From positions 930,001 to 994,000 of the forward strand of contig JAAVTG010000672.1 in the NCBI GenBank assembly GCA_011947345.1: DNA of 64,000 nucleotides. The letters are read 5' to 3'. Within the stretch, counting starts at the first letter, position 1; the number at the start of each line of letters is the position of its first letter. A program made the position numbers and the translations under genes. Shown here piece by piece: positions 33,890-45,795 of the stretch. The notes beneath the pieces were generated by a model that searched no databases, was not told where the DNA came from, and worked only from the letters and a program-made list of their open reading frames with translations. Source of the DNA: Phytophthora quininea (Eukaryota; Oomycota; Peronosporomycetes; Peronosporales; Peronosporaceae).

Positions 33890-34977
33890 CTATAACCTTC
33901 TTGCTTGACTCCAATCTGTCTGCCAGCTCCATGACTTCGAAGTATTGACGCGCTTGCAGTTCTTCTGTGGACCAGCTACACCGTTTAGCGTACTGAAATC
34001 CCCTTCCACAGTATGGGTTCCTGGAGCAATACTTGCGAGACCAACAGCAAATTCGATGAGCGCTCCAAATTCACCACAAGGTTCGACTTTAGCCCACGCG
34101 TCTTCAAGCGACAGATCACCTTGATCCTTCACCTTTATGCAAACATCACGCTTTAGCTTGTATTCGTGGATCAGGTTCTTGCGCTGGCTCCAGATCTCCT
34201 CGGTTGCCGATTCACCTAGGTATTCTTGCAATTTTGCTGAATGAGCGATCAGCAGACGACGGAACGCTCCATCCGTACACTTCACGATGTCAATCGACCT
34301 CGTTGGAGGCGCATCGCGGGCTTCTGCTGCAATATCGAGCTTGATATCGGTAATTCCGTCGATCATCACGGTCTGAGCTGTAGTAACAGCTTCCACCAAG
34401 TCTTGCTGACTCGTTGATTGCTGGGATTCAGTCGGTTCATTTACTTCATTGAGTTGTGGTATGTCTTCATCCTCGTGGAAACTCGGGGTATCTTCGTCTA
34501 CCATGTCCGCCAGATGCGCTGAAACTTCCAAAGCCTCTTCGCCATCTTGATGCTCGTGGATGTTTGGTTGGTCCAGAGCCATGCCAGCGAAACCCACTTC
34601 AGCTCCTTGACGGCATGTATGAACATTGTGGTGTCCCGTGGCAATCTTGTCGAAAAGGTCTCTTGAGTGAAGGCAGCATCACGGTTAATGCTCAGAGACC
34701 TTTGGTGAATCGACAGTTGGCTCACCTTCGTCATTTCGCTTTCAAATTTCAACGCCAGTGATAAGTGGAGTTCATTCAGAGCAGCGTATTGTTCGCGCAT
34801 AGTAACCGTTTTATACTGCAGCTTGCGAAAGCAGGCGCGGATCTTCTCGGTCAACTTGCAGACCACAAATAGGCACAACCACCATGCGTCACTCGATTTC
34901 GTGTTAGCCTTTTCGTCTTGGAGAATCCCAAGACGAACGTAGTTCTTCAACAGAAAGTGGCATGCATCGTGTATCAA
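33890..34977 (-). pseudogene. Transposase-derived (possibly hAT-like) protein remnant
   Basis: Two overlapping minus-strand frames, 34977-34498 and 34597-33890, appear to be one broken gene. The first has DAWWLCLFVVCKLTEKIRACFRKLQ and a helical region. The second has an acidic linker, then a helical block ending VGLASIAPGTHTVEGDFS. A small-residue patch followed by VEGDFS resembles the C-terminal dimer region of hAT transposases that are common in oomycete genomes. No catalytic triad is visible. The assignment is tentative. Confidence 0.35.
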
Positions 34978-35513
34978 CTCCCAACGTGTCGGTATGTAGG
35001 TAACAGCAAATGTTGGCTGGAGAACTCCTTCAACAGCCTAGAATCCGAGCGGCAAAATGGGCACTCCTGGAGAGTTTCAAAAGGGTTTTTGGCTTTTTAT
35101 GTGCATAATGCCCCGATAGAGCATGCCTGCCGACGATGCAGCTTCTTACGAAGCAGACGTGCAACTTGCCTTTCCAGCGCCACAGCGGTCTCTTGCTCGC
35201 TTCTACCACCGCTTCCTGCGCGATGGGGATCTCGTCTCCGCTGTTTGGATGCCTACATATTGCGGGGCGCACAACACCTCGACCGGTGTTGGATGAGTGC
35301 CTTGAGCAGTCCTACCCCAAGCAGAGTCATACGAACCATTGCGAGCTGAAACTCGATCAAGAGCCGCGTGTTTTTCCCGATTCTGATGGTGCATGCCCTC
35401 TTTCACTTGCTTTCACTATCGGGCCGGCTTCGTAACGGCCAGCCGCCGAGCCTGAACCACACGTCATTCCGCAAGTCTCCACCTCGAGCACAAGCAACTC
35501 CCACCAGTCTGTC
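34978..35513. other. Region upstream of ALAS, no gene recognised
   Basis: A minus-strand frame at 35030-35272 has no recognisable domain. It may be the N-terminal part of the transposase remnant. The 3' part contains the ALAS promoter and leader. Confidence 0.35.
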
Positions 35514-37097
35514 ATGGCTCTCCGCGCCGGCGCTCGCTGTCCGTTCATGCACGCGCCGTCGGCCTCCCGCTCGGCGCTGCTGCCCAACATCGCGCAGCTG
35601 GCCAAGATGTGTCCGCACATGAGCAGCGCCATGGCCAGCGCCTCCAACTCGACGGCGTCGGACGCGACGCTGCAGCGCATAGCGGAGCTCAAGGCGCAGA
35701 AGGCCAAGAGCTTCTCCACGTACTCGGCGGCCCAGGCGCGCTTCCCCACGTCCGCCAAGCCGCAGACGCGTCTCGGAGGCCTCTCGGCCACGCAGTACGA
35801 GCAGGGCTTCGCCCAGACCATCGCCAAGATCAAGAGTGAAGGTCGCTACCGTCTCTTTGCCGACTTGGAGCGCAAGCGCGGCCAGTTCCCCAAGGCCACG
35901 CACCACGAGGACTCGGGCAAGACCAAGGAGGTCGTGGCCTGGTGCAGCAACGACTACCTGAGTATGGGACAGAACCCCAAGGTGGTCGCGGCCATGCAGG
36001 AGTTCCTCATGAAGAGTGGCGCCGGATCGGGTGGCACCCGCAACATCTCCGGCACCAACCACAACCACGTGCTGCTGGAGAAGGACCTGGCTGACCTGCA
36101 CCAGCAGGAGGCGGCGCTGCTCTTCACGTCGTGCTACGTGGCCAACGACTCGGTCATCTCGACGCTCACCAAGATCTTCCCGGACATTGTCATGTTCTCC
36201 GACAGCCTCAACCACGCCAGTATGATCCAAGGCATCCGACACAGTCGAGCCAAAAGTTCATCTACAAGCACAACGACATGAAGGACCTCGAAGAGAAGCT
36301 CAAAATGGCCGACCCCAACGTTCCTAAGCTCATCCTGTTTGAGAGTGTCAACTCGATGGAAGGAACAGTAGCGCCACTGCATGAGATCTGCGACTTGGCT
36401 GACAAGTACGGAGCCATGACCTTTAACGACGAAGTGCACGCTGTCGGACTCTACGGCAACCGCGGCGCTGGTGTGGCCGAGCGTGACCACTGCCTCGACC
36501 GGATCACCATGGTGACTGGTACACTTGCCAAGGGCTTTGGCATCATGGGCGGCTACGTGGCTGGCAATGCTGCGCTTGTCGATGCTATGCGCTCTTGCGC
36601 CTCGGGATTCATCTTTAGTTCGTCGATGCCGCCAATGCTCGCTGCCGGTGCTCGTGCTTCTGTTAACCACTTGAAGACGAGCACCGTGGAGCGTCAGGTC
36701 ATGCATAAGCGCTCGCAGGAGCTGAAGAACAAGCTCGTGGACGCTGGCTTCCCTACTGCCGAGTGTGAGCCACATCATCCCTCTGATGGTGGGCGATGCT
36801 GTCAAGGTGAAGGAGGCCTCGCGTATCCTCATGGAGAAGCACCGCATCTACGTTCAGCCGATCAACTTCCCCACCGTGCCGCGTGGGGAGGAGCGTCTGC
36901 GTCTGACGCCGCTGCCGACCCACACGGACGCCATGGTGGACGACCTGATGACGGCTCTTGAGGACGTCTGGACCACGCTCGACCTGCCGCGCCACTTTGC
37001 GCCTGAGGGCGAGTATCTGCCTAAGGTCGAGTGGGCCAACATGCCGGTGGAGACCGCTGAAGTGGAGACCTCCGAGGCGACTGCCTGCGCTGCCTAA
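35514..37097 (+). CDS. ALAS: 5-aminolevulinate synthase, mitochondrial (frame breaks)
   Basis: The enzyme condenses glycine and succinyl-CoA to 5-aminolevulinate, the first haem step of the Shemin pathway. The N-terminus holds two Cys-Pro haem-regulatory-type motifs (RCPFM at residues 8-12, MCPHM at 32-36). The catalytic core follows: [61 protein letters not shown] and [14 protein letters not shown], in which the PLP lysine codon is at 36530-36532. The reading shifts at an A4 run (36252-36255), where one base seems missing, and shifts back near 36765. The protein is fully conserved through all three parts, so the shifts look like sequence errors. The C-terminus ([16 protein letters not shown]) is complete. 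Confidence 0.9.
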
Positions 37098-37342
37098 GAG
37101 CAACGTAATGGCGTCCCGGACGTTCCATGATGGCAGAGCGCAAGGCTGAACGCCATGTCACCCCCCAAACAACAAGAAGAATATGCGTGACGAGTAGGAT
37201 GCGAAGCAAAACCGGAAAACCAGAGCATAAGTCTCGAGATCAATGTACACACCTCACTGTCGGCCTGTGCCGAGGTGGGAAGTTCCATCCGAACCAAACG
37301 ACGAACTGTATTTCTGCTGTTGTGCCTGATTAGGAGGAAACT

Positions 37343-39000
37343 GTGCGAATAACGGTCTTCGGTATTTGGATTCGAGGCACCATCGTCGGCGGGATGATCG
37401 CCTGCACTGTTCTCGTCGAGTTGGTCAATTCGATCGAGAATGTCACGCTGTCTGGCCGACAAGTTGTGATGATTTTGTTTCTGGTGGTGGTGATGTATGC
37501 TACTTTATGCATGCTCATTGCAGCTTATGGGGCTTTCCCGATTCCGTTCATGAGCGTGTCAATGGTGCCGCCGTTGCTGATCATGGTGGCTGCTTCAATT
37601 CGGGTTGTCGTTGGAGGTCGAGGATTCAAGAAAATGTTGGAGCAGCCCGCTCAGTTATGGAGAATTTTTGTTCCCAGGTGTTTACTCTGACCATCAATCC
37701 AATGCACCACGTTTTATTCGATGCTGCTTCAAACACCGCGTTGAAACCACCAGTCATGCTGCTGCTACCACTTACCAAGTTTTTACGGGGAATGTCGACG
37801 CAGATTAACCACATGGAAGATATGATTTTGGAAAGTGTGATTTTCACTGTGGATTTCTTCACTGTGGTTTATCTGGCGACGTGTGTGCAGCATTCGCTGT
37901 TAACAGCCGGATTGGTGGCAATAATGGCGACCGACCCCACTCACTGCATGTTATTTGTTCGGGATATGTATCAAGGTGCCTCTTACGTTCAGATTCTTGT
38001 GCGCAAAAACTTCAGCATCCGCTTCCAATTGTTGGACGTTGGCTATGCACTTTGCCAACAAATTGACTTGCCTGAAAAGCAGGAGCTCTCTCAAAGTCAG
38101 CTTCTCTCGTGTCTTCCTCATCGTCTCTGTGCTGACGGAACAGAGATCCTGGTTCGGCTGGAGAAGTGTTCGCTTAAGCACACAATCAACACTCGTCGAG
38201 TTCTTCGAAGCTCAAGAATCGCGTCTAAGGTTGTGAAAATGTTCATTACAAACCACGCCATCGCAGTATTTCCCAACATATCCGTATCAGGAAAGACTGC
38301 GTGGTTCTCATCTCGTCGTTTCCTGATACCCTTAGGATTCGATTTTACGTTCCGCTTGAAATGGTCCCACTAACTTCTACAGAACAGATCAAGGATGTAT
38401 TTTGCAAGAAGAAGGAACGATACATTCCGGTCCAAGATCGCGATATAGCTCAGTTCTTTGTAGCATCCATGCGACCTACGCTTGCAAGAAAAGTTAGCAA
38501 CGAGCTGCGAGGATCAAGAACCTCGCCATTAATCGCTGATATCTCGAGACACAGGCCATTTTATTTAACGCAGGCGCACATCTTCAGCCGTGGGTGTTAT
38601 GGCGATCATGGTCTCAGTGATATTCTACACACTTCGAAATGTTTCAAACGCAAATTTGTCGTGACTTGAATAGTCAAGTGGAAGTTCGTCTCACACTGTT
38701 TTCATCCCAACAAGTTTGAAAGCGAGCTCACCCGCAGATTTAACTACTCCTGTGCATTCCTCGTGTACTTTCACCAACAGGAGACATCCTTCTGGGGTAA
38801 CTCGGAAGTACCCATTCATTCGCATCAATCAAGACTGTTGTCCAGCGGAAGTATCATCACGTCCGATGGCCCAAATAAACACGATCACAGCGAAGACAAC
38901 CAGACCAGAAGAGCTCTAAAGGCGAACCCACCCTTTTGCAGCGCTCGCAAATCCTCCAGAAAACGCAAACGAGTTCGGTTACGTTGGAACCTCGCCATCG
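37343..39000 (+). pseudogene. Large multipass membrane family, broken copy
   Basis: The copy begins abruptly with GIWIRGTIVGGMIA, where the intact paralogue at 39086 has about 100 more residues upstream. The first 309 bp (37360-37668) are identical to 39397-39705 except at 37657. After a T5 run (37665-37669) the frame changes, and similarity to the paralogue drops to roughly 60% at protein level (HVLFDAASN, NHMEDMILESVIFTVDFF, LLSCLPHRLC). At about 38290 an internal segment is missing and the reading jumps to the last-exon sequence (LGFDFTFRLKW). A second decayed piece (38380-38700) and KTTRPEEL (about 38893) match the copy split by the LINE. It appears to be a mosaic of several deletions. 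Confidence 0.65.
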
Positions 39001-39085
39001 GCCTTCTCTGTGGGAACTCCATTGTTCCAATCGTGCCGAATTAGGTGGCAAGTGTGCAGATAAAGAAAGCGCTAACTGCCGCGGA

Positions 39086-40876
39086 ATGAAAGTCTCGCCC
39101 ACGAAGAGTGGCTTTGATCGACAACGAAGCATTGAACGGCGAGAGCCACAGTATCCCGCTGGAAGCCCGCGATCGGTGATCTCCGAACTCAAACGCGTTT
39201 GGTTCTCGGCACAAGTTAGTCATCGCGGCAGATATTCCGTTGAGAGGTTGCTGGCCCTAGCAGAATACACTCGAAACACGTCACTGACTCGAGTCGTTCT
39301 CGTCTGTTTGGCAACTCCACTGCCTATGGTGGTCTTGGTGTTGTTACAGGAATGTATACCGTTACAGGACCCGAGTGACGGCTGGAAAGCGAACTACGGT
39401 ATTTGGATTCGAGGCACCATCGTCGGCGGGATGATCGCCTGCACTGTTCTCGTCGAGTTGGTCAATTCGATCGAGAATGTCACGCTGTCTGGCCGACAAG
39501 TTGTGATGATTTTGTTTCTGGTGGTGGTGATGTATGCTACTTTATGCATGCTCATTGCAGCTTATGGGGCTTTCCCGATTCCGTTCATGAGCGTGTCAAT
39601 GGTGCCGCCGTTGCTGATCATGGTGGCTGCTTCAATTCGGGTTGTCGTTGGAGGTCGAGGATTCAAGAAAATGTTGGAGCAGCCCGCTCAGTTGTGGAGA
39701 ATTTTATTCTTTATCTGTGCTCAGGCGTTGACACTCGTTGTGTACCCGATGTATCACGTACTATTCGACGCAGTATCTAGCACGAGGTTCGAGCTCCCGG
39801 CCATGTTCCTACTGCCTATTATTAAGTTCATAACTAGGAATATTGTTGCTACGAGTATCAGCCACATGGAAGACATGATTCCGGAAGGTGTGATTTTCAC
39901 TGTGGATTTCTTTAATGGCATCTACTTGGCTACGTGTATGCAGCATTCGTCGTCAGTTGCAGGTGTGATCGCGATACTGGCGATTGATACCGCTCACTGC
40001 ATTATATCGCTACGAGCTATGTATCACAACGCCTCGGATATTCAAACACATTTCTGCCGGGATTTCGGTGTCGATATGGACCGCTTCCAATTGTTGGACG
40101 TTGGTTATTCTCTGTGTCAACATATCAGCCAGTTTGAACACCAAGAGCTCTCTCAGATACAACTTCTTTCGTGTCTTCCTCATGGTCTGACAACTGACGG
40201 AAAAAATATCTTAGTTCGATTGGAAAAGTATGCTCTCAAGCACGTTATCAAGTCTCATCGTATTTTACGAAACCCAAGAATCTCGTCCAAGGCTGTGAGG
40301 GCTTTTGTTATAAAGCACAGCGTCACCATATTCCCCGCGCCGGTAAAGCCGAAACGAATATTGCGGACCAGCTCAAAGCGCTTGTCGAATACACTTCAGA
40401 AAATTCTGGAGGTCTTGTTCATGGCCGAATGCAATACGCTAACCGAGTACTTGGAGACATTCGTCCCCATCGTCTATGCAACTTTTCTGTGCGTCATGGT
40501 ACAATTGCCCAGTGCACAGTATCACGACGAGTTGGATCAAATGACATCGAAATTTGTTCAAAGTACGGTCAAGGTGGTTTTCGTCTACGGCATCTTCGAG
40601 TTTGCATCATTTGTGGCATTGGTGGTTGCCACTCGACGTAGCTACGGCATGGGAGCTCTTTATCATCTTGCATTCGTACTTGAAACCCAAATGCTACTAA
40701 TCCAGAGCAAACTTGTCGTGTGGATGCTACTAACCTTGACATTTCCTGTCGTCCATTACGGTACGATATAACATGTTCTTGTGGTGCTTTTCCTTCCCCT
40801 TACTCTAATCTGCTTCGGTATCGTAGGATTCGACTCCACGTTCCGCTTCGATTGGGTCCAATCACGCTCTACGTAG
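39086..40876 (+). CDS. Large multipass membrane protein of unknown function, intact copy
   Basis: Two exons, 39086-40760 and 40827-40876, with a 66-nt intron (GTACGA...CGTAG), give 574 residues. The ATG at 39086 was chosen because upstream sequence belongs to the tail of the preceding broken copy. After a Ser/Arg-rich start come about ten hydrophobic helices: VVLVCLATPLPMVVLVLL, GTIVGGMIACTVLVELV, VVMILFLVVVMYATLCMLIAAYG, MVPPLLIMVAASI and further ones after residue 200. A soluble region (DRFQLLDVGYSLCQHI, LLSCLPHGL) lies in the middle. The end reads FPVVHYG plus FDSTFRFDW. I recognise no named family. It is the only undamaged member of three in this block. Confidence 0.7.
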
Positions 40877-40879
40877 ATG

Positions 40880-41378
40880 GAAATACAGCCGCGTTGTCGG
40901 TAAGATTATTCGATTTGGGGTATAACGCCTTCCAAACTGGAGATATATTTGACTTCTTCAATGCAGGCCACGTGTATGCAGCGCGCATCTTCAACTACGG
41001 GGTTATGGTGATCATGACCATTGATATTCTGCACACCTTCACAGCGCTTCGAAATATGTTTCGAAACGCGTCGGATATCCAACACCAACTGGGTCGCGAT
41101 TTTGATCAAGTGAAAGATCGTCTTGATTTACTGGAGATCGGTAGCTCGCTGTGTCTTCATCTTCGCAAATTTGGAAAGCAAAGTCATGCTCAGATTCAAC
41201 TGCTCTCGTGTATTCCTCATAAACTATCGCCAGCAGGAGAAAACCTTCTGGTTCAATTGGGAAAGTATCAATTAAAGCGAGCTGTAAAGTCCCATCGAGT
41301 CCTGAAAGTCGTCAAGTTTGTTACTGGCGCCATGTCTAATGGATCAATGAACACGATTACAGTGAAGACAACCAGACC
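40880..41378 (+). pseudogene. Membrane family copy split by LINE, 5' part
   Basis: From about 40940 it reads FDFFNAGHVYAARIFNYGVMV, IDILHTFTALRNMFRNASDIQ, DRLDLLEIGSSLCLHL and LLSCIPHKLSP, matching the middle of the intact paralogue. It stops being homologous after CAACCAGACC at 41378. The rest of the gene resumes at 58183. The N-terminal half was already missing before the insertion. Confidence 0.75.
41361..41378. repeat. 18-bp target-site duplication, left copy
   Basis: AGTGAAGACAACCAGACC occurs here and at 58165-58182. A related copy near 38881-38910 reads through this sequence without interruption, confirming that it marks an insertion point. Confidence 0.88.
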
Positions 41379-41490
41379 GTTTTCGTTTTTCAGTGAGGTA
41401 CATTGATGTCACTTAGCTATGCTAACGACTTCCTATGTCCGTTCTGGTGGGCGTCCCTGAGTCGTCCACTAGCTGTCATCCCGACCAGAG

Positions 41491-43935
41491 CTACTCTCCG
41501 CCGGTGTCTGCGGTCAACTCGGTCAAGTCACCTGTAAATGCCCCAAGGGGATTGGCCACAATGCCATCTCGCGTCGTGGTTTCCTTATTGTCAGCCCAGT
41601 AAGCGACATCTCCATGTTGATGCTGAAGTACCGGTGCCCATTGCTGGAGTTGAGTAGTTGTCCCTTCAATGCGCAATTGAATGCTTCGTTGAGAGTCCAT
41701 TGCCTGATTGGCAAGTTTGTCCGCCATTTTGTTGTGACTCCGTCGGTGGTGGTGCCACTGTATCACATGGAGCTGGTCAGCTAATCGTCTGCTTCGCCAA
41801 TAGATGTGCTTTAAGTGGGGAGCTTTGGGCGGTTTCCTTCGTCGATGCTGCCGTATTATGATCTCGCTATCCCCAATGACATGAACTGGAGAGTATCTAT
41901 GTTGGACACAGGCTCGTAGTCCCGTTAGATGACCCATATTCTCCGCCACATTATTGGTCGTTGACTTGCTCGCATATGTCATTTGAGCAATCCAGCACGC
42001 CGTGAAAGGTGCATTATCAGCTTCTGTGCGGAGAATAATCGACCCACTGCCACCCGGACCGGGGTTACCTCTCGAGCCACCGTCAAAAAATAGTAAGTAA
42101 ACCGCCGGTGTGGTATTGGCCAGCATTGTAAGTGGTGGATCCGCAACGTAGAGAGCTTTAGTCAGGATGCTGCAAACAGTGTCTCCATATTTGAGAGGCG
42201 CTGGCGCTCCTTTATATAGGTGCACCGTTTTGTACCCCTGCCGAAGCCGAGATAACATGATCATTTTTTGGTAACCAGAGGTGACGTTGTTAAGGTCGTC
42301 AAAATATTGGATCCTCCATCGCCACACAGCATTCAGATAGATCGCGACTCCGATACGCCAGCAGCTCTCCGCCATCTCCGTTAACGTTTCTGCAAAGGTT
42401 TGTGATGAATAAAGCGTCTGCTCCACTAGACCTTCCGCGTGAGTCCAAACCCCGACCGGTATAGCAGGGAGTGACATGCTGAAGATCGCAAGTTCGCAGT
42501 CTTGGTCGCGAAGTCCTAATCTTCTCCACGGCTGAAGCAGACTACGTCGCAATAGCGCGGCAGCTGGGCATCCCCAAAATACATGATAAAGATCCACATC
42601 TCGTAGATGGATGCACTCTTTATGGGGGCATCCCAGTCTGTTGTTGACAATGTCGTAAAGTGAGAAAGCATGGAGCTTCAGGCGAAGTAGCAGTTGTTCA
42701 CCCCACGGCCCCAGGCCAACCACTCGTCGAATCCGTTTCCACTCTAGTTCCTCCAGGCCTTGAGCTGCAACTGGACAATGAGCAGCCCATTGGGCTCGTC
42801 TCGCTTTCAGCTTTTCAACACCACGTCGTCTTTTCGCCACTTCGATTAGCGCCTTGTACTCTCTCCGGTGACGTGTCCATCGCCGCCGCCCAGCCCAAAG
42901 ACATACTAAACGGCTGAGCTTGGGGTGTGGATGAACTGTTTTCACGATGATGTCTGGCTTCAAAAGATTCGCGAGATGCGTTGTTAGAGCTAGGTGTCCA
43001 TCCACTCTGTCGATGCACGGTGTACCGGCAGTGTCGCTTTGGATGACCATTTCTGTCGTGGCACACGCACGTAAACTAACTTATACGGGGTGATCTGCCG
43101 GTGCCGCCTGGAACCTGACCTCGTTAGGGTACTCATCAATTATCGCTAGGCGTGGGAAATTCATGAGCAATGTCAGTACAAGTATTTCCGCTTGCTCTTT
43201 GCTGGGCGCTCGGGGAACATTGCTGTTGTTGAACTCAAAAGCGATAACGTTGCGCTCAACTTTCCTCCACCGAATAATGTCTCGTAGGATCGTATGTGGA
43301 GCTCCGATCCCTCCACACGCCCCTGACAATGAGTGTCTGAGCCCGTCCATAGTAGTAATCTGGAGCGTGTCCAGTTCTGCGTAAGGTAGCCGTTCGAGAT
43401 GGAGAGACCCGTCGGCTAGAGGATTCTCCTCCCGGCCTGTTGTAGATAGTGCAGTAAGTAGAAAACTACAGTCTGCGGACAGTGTGTCTCCAGTCCATGT
43501 TGCTGTGATCCCGCCGACAGCGAAGGCGGCCACACTACACCCCGTACGCAGTGGTGTTGCTGCATCAGCCGGGTCTGGTGCCCCGGCTTCTGTCAGCAAT
43601 GCTCTCCCTGTATCCCATAGATTTCCTCTACGTCGTACCCCGCCTGAACGTGGAGGTGTGTACTCTGGTGTGATGAATACGGTCGGAGCCAGTCCAGCAT
43701 TGGTGTTGTGAATCAACACATCACCCGCTATATGTGCCTGTGTTGTACCGAGTTCAGCCCACTTGCTCACTGTCACCGCCGCCATAGCATAAAGTTCGGT
43801 GCGCAAGTCAGGTATGGCGAGTCCACCGTTAGTGCGTGGTAGTGCTGCTAAGTCTGCGTCTAACCACGCCCTCGCTCCTTGGACATCATTGGTGAATTGT
43901 CCGTGCCAAACATAATTTTTGATTCGAGCGTTCAT
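41491..43935 (-). CDS. LINE ORF2, C-terminal part: connection region, zinc region and RNase H
   Basis: This is the 3' end of the LINE polyprotein. The upstream part (43935-43081) contains the GGLAIPDLRTELYA segment found after many LINE reverse transcriptases. An in-frame TAA at 43081-43083 interrupts it. The rest (43050-41491) has a C-H-rich region (CPHKECIHLRDVDLYHVFWGC) and an RNase H with FFDGGSRGNPGPGGSG, a NNVAENMGHLTGL block with the second acid, VIGDSEIII and HHHRRSHNKMADKLANQA. All four RNase H acidic/His positions are present. Confidence 0.8.
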
Positions 43936-44083
43936 TCGTTCACATCAGCTGTCGTTGGCCACGCGTGTCGCGCCACGTACAAGAGCTTGGGAGTTATTAT
44001 TGCACTGGCAATTAAGCTGCGTTGATCCACAGTGAGCACTTTTTGGCTGGCGAGACGTAACCTCGTTTCCAGTTGCTGGCTCG

Positions 44084-45580
44084 CTACTTCCATGTGCAAG
44101 AAGGTTCAACAGCACTACCTACCTGAATCCCGAGATACCGACACGCCTCATCTGGAGGTTGGTATTCCATATTTTCAGGAAGTGGTTGTGGAACTGACGA
44201 CCCCTGCGGATTCAGGCGGATAACCTTAGTCTTTCCATCATTGATCTGTAGGCCTGACGCCTTGCCAAATGTGCGGAGAATTCGCATGAGCGGTGGAATA
44301 TCTGCAGGCACCCCGACAAAAGCTGCCGTATCGTCTGCGTATCCAGCAACTCGTAGCTCAAATCGTCCTGCCTCCGATTGCACGATAATGCCCCTGACCC
44401 CCAGAAAACTGTCCAGCTTTCGGTATAACGGGTCAAGCGCCAAGATGAAAAGCATAGGTGCCAGTGGGCATCCTTGCCTTATACCACTCGTTACCTGGAC
44501 TGTGTGTGATCGTGTCCCATTTGCTAAGAAACGCACTGTCGTTCCGGAATGTAGCTGCCAGACTGCCTTAATGAACGTTTTTGGGTAGCCTTGACGTCGC
44601 AATACCTTTATCATATACGCCCGGTCTAGCGAGTCATAGGCTTTTCTGAAATCCAGAAGTAGAGCTGTGGCTGCTATCTGTGACGGATCCACTATTGCCA
44701 TTCGTTGGGCTGCATCATACAGGTCCAGCGCCTCATGGATAGTCCTGCCCGGTACGATCCCATTTTGATTCGGGTGTATCTGATCGGCGAGTGTTGCACT
44801 CACTCGTGTAGCCAATATCCGCGTGAATATCTCGTAATCCGTGTTCAGTAGCGCGAGTGGTCGGTAGTTGAGGGCATTGCTTTGGCTTCCACCTTTTTCA
44901 GGCAGAAGATGTCCGCCTCAAGGAAGGACGAAGGAAAAAGGCCTGCTTCATACCACAGGTTAAACAAGACAGTGAGAATTGGAACAAGCTGCTCCTCGTA
45001 ATCCCTGTACCATCCGTTTTCAAGCCTATCAGGTCCAGCAGCCTTCCCCGCTTGCATGCCCGGAGTGCCGTTCGCACCACTAGCTCCGTGATGACGTCTG
45101 CCGTTGCAGCTGGCTCATGTGTGGGATTCTCTGCATGTGCTGTCCACGCCATCACCTCTTCAATGGCTTGTGTATCCGCGGCTTGCTGTTGTAGAATAGG
45201 TGTCCAGGCATCGGCCAAAATGCCTGCCTTGTCGTGGACTCCACGATTGGGAGCTCCATCTATTGGGTCCAGCTTGTGAATCGTGTTGTCACCGAATTTA
45301 GTGGAAACCCGCCTAAAAATTGCTTTGTCGTCTTCCCCGTCCAATGGGTTGCATCTCGGTATAATTGTTGCTGTCGCACAGCAACTTTCGCTCTCTTGCA
45401 GTCACTAATGGCTCGTCGTAAGCGTGCTGCACGCGCTGGGCCTGCCATGTCCTCAAGGGAGAGACCGTCCATAAGATCAGTAACCGTGTCTACCGTGGCC
45501 GGCCTTCCTCGCTGTTCTTCGTGCAGTCGATGTTGCTGTCGAAGAAGTCTAGTTAGCTTCTGCTTGAGAGTGCCGCGCAA
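44084..45580 (-). CDS. LINE reverse transcriptase domain (several frames)
   Basis: In minus-strand order: a helical start (45580-45260), GKAAGPDRLENGWY (RT block 1, near 45050), then from 44815 GIVPGRTIHEALDLY, LLLDFRKAYDSLDR (catalytic Asp, block A), SGIRQGCPLAPMLF (block B) and AGYADDTAAF (the YADD catalytic pair, block C). LQINDGKTKVIRL and the RYLGIQVG thumb follow. The parts occupy three frames, so the copy is damaged. Catalytic residues are unchanged. Confidence 0.82.
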
Positions 45581-45613
45581 CGAGCGTTTACGTGATCGGA
45601 TGCAGAGTCGAGT

Positions 45614-45619
45614 CCTCCT
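45614..45619. repeat. Target-site duplication of the gypsy element, left
   Basis: CCTCCT is repeated at 52402-52407. Removing the gypsy element and one copy leaves the LINE frame open across the junction. Confidence 0.75.
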
Positions 45620-45795
45620 TTATCAGGTTCGGAGATCTGTGGGGAGGGCGGCCAAATACAAGAGTGCCGTCCCCCAGCAGTTCAGGCGGATGGAGGCCAC
45701 GTGGCCTCCACAGCTGCCCTACGTCTGCTGTTATATTAAAAATACTATACTATACAATTCCTAGACATTTAAATCCTTTCCTCTGATTGGATACA
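45620..45795 (-). repeat. 3' LTR of Ty3/gypsy element
   Basis: It is 176 bp and differs from the 5' LTR (52226-52401) at one base only. On the element's strand it starts TGTATCC and ends CTGATAA. Confidence 0.87.

Noticed and set aside
35403..36242. Minus-strand 279-residue frame opposite ALAS
   Set aside because: It mirrors a conserved enzyme on the other strand; Arg/Val/Leu-rich with no motif.
36245..36770. An intron in ALAS to explain the frame changes
   Set aside because: The shifted segment encodes well-conserved ALAS sequence including the PLP lysine, and no GT-AG pair fits.
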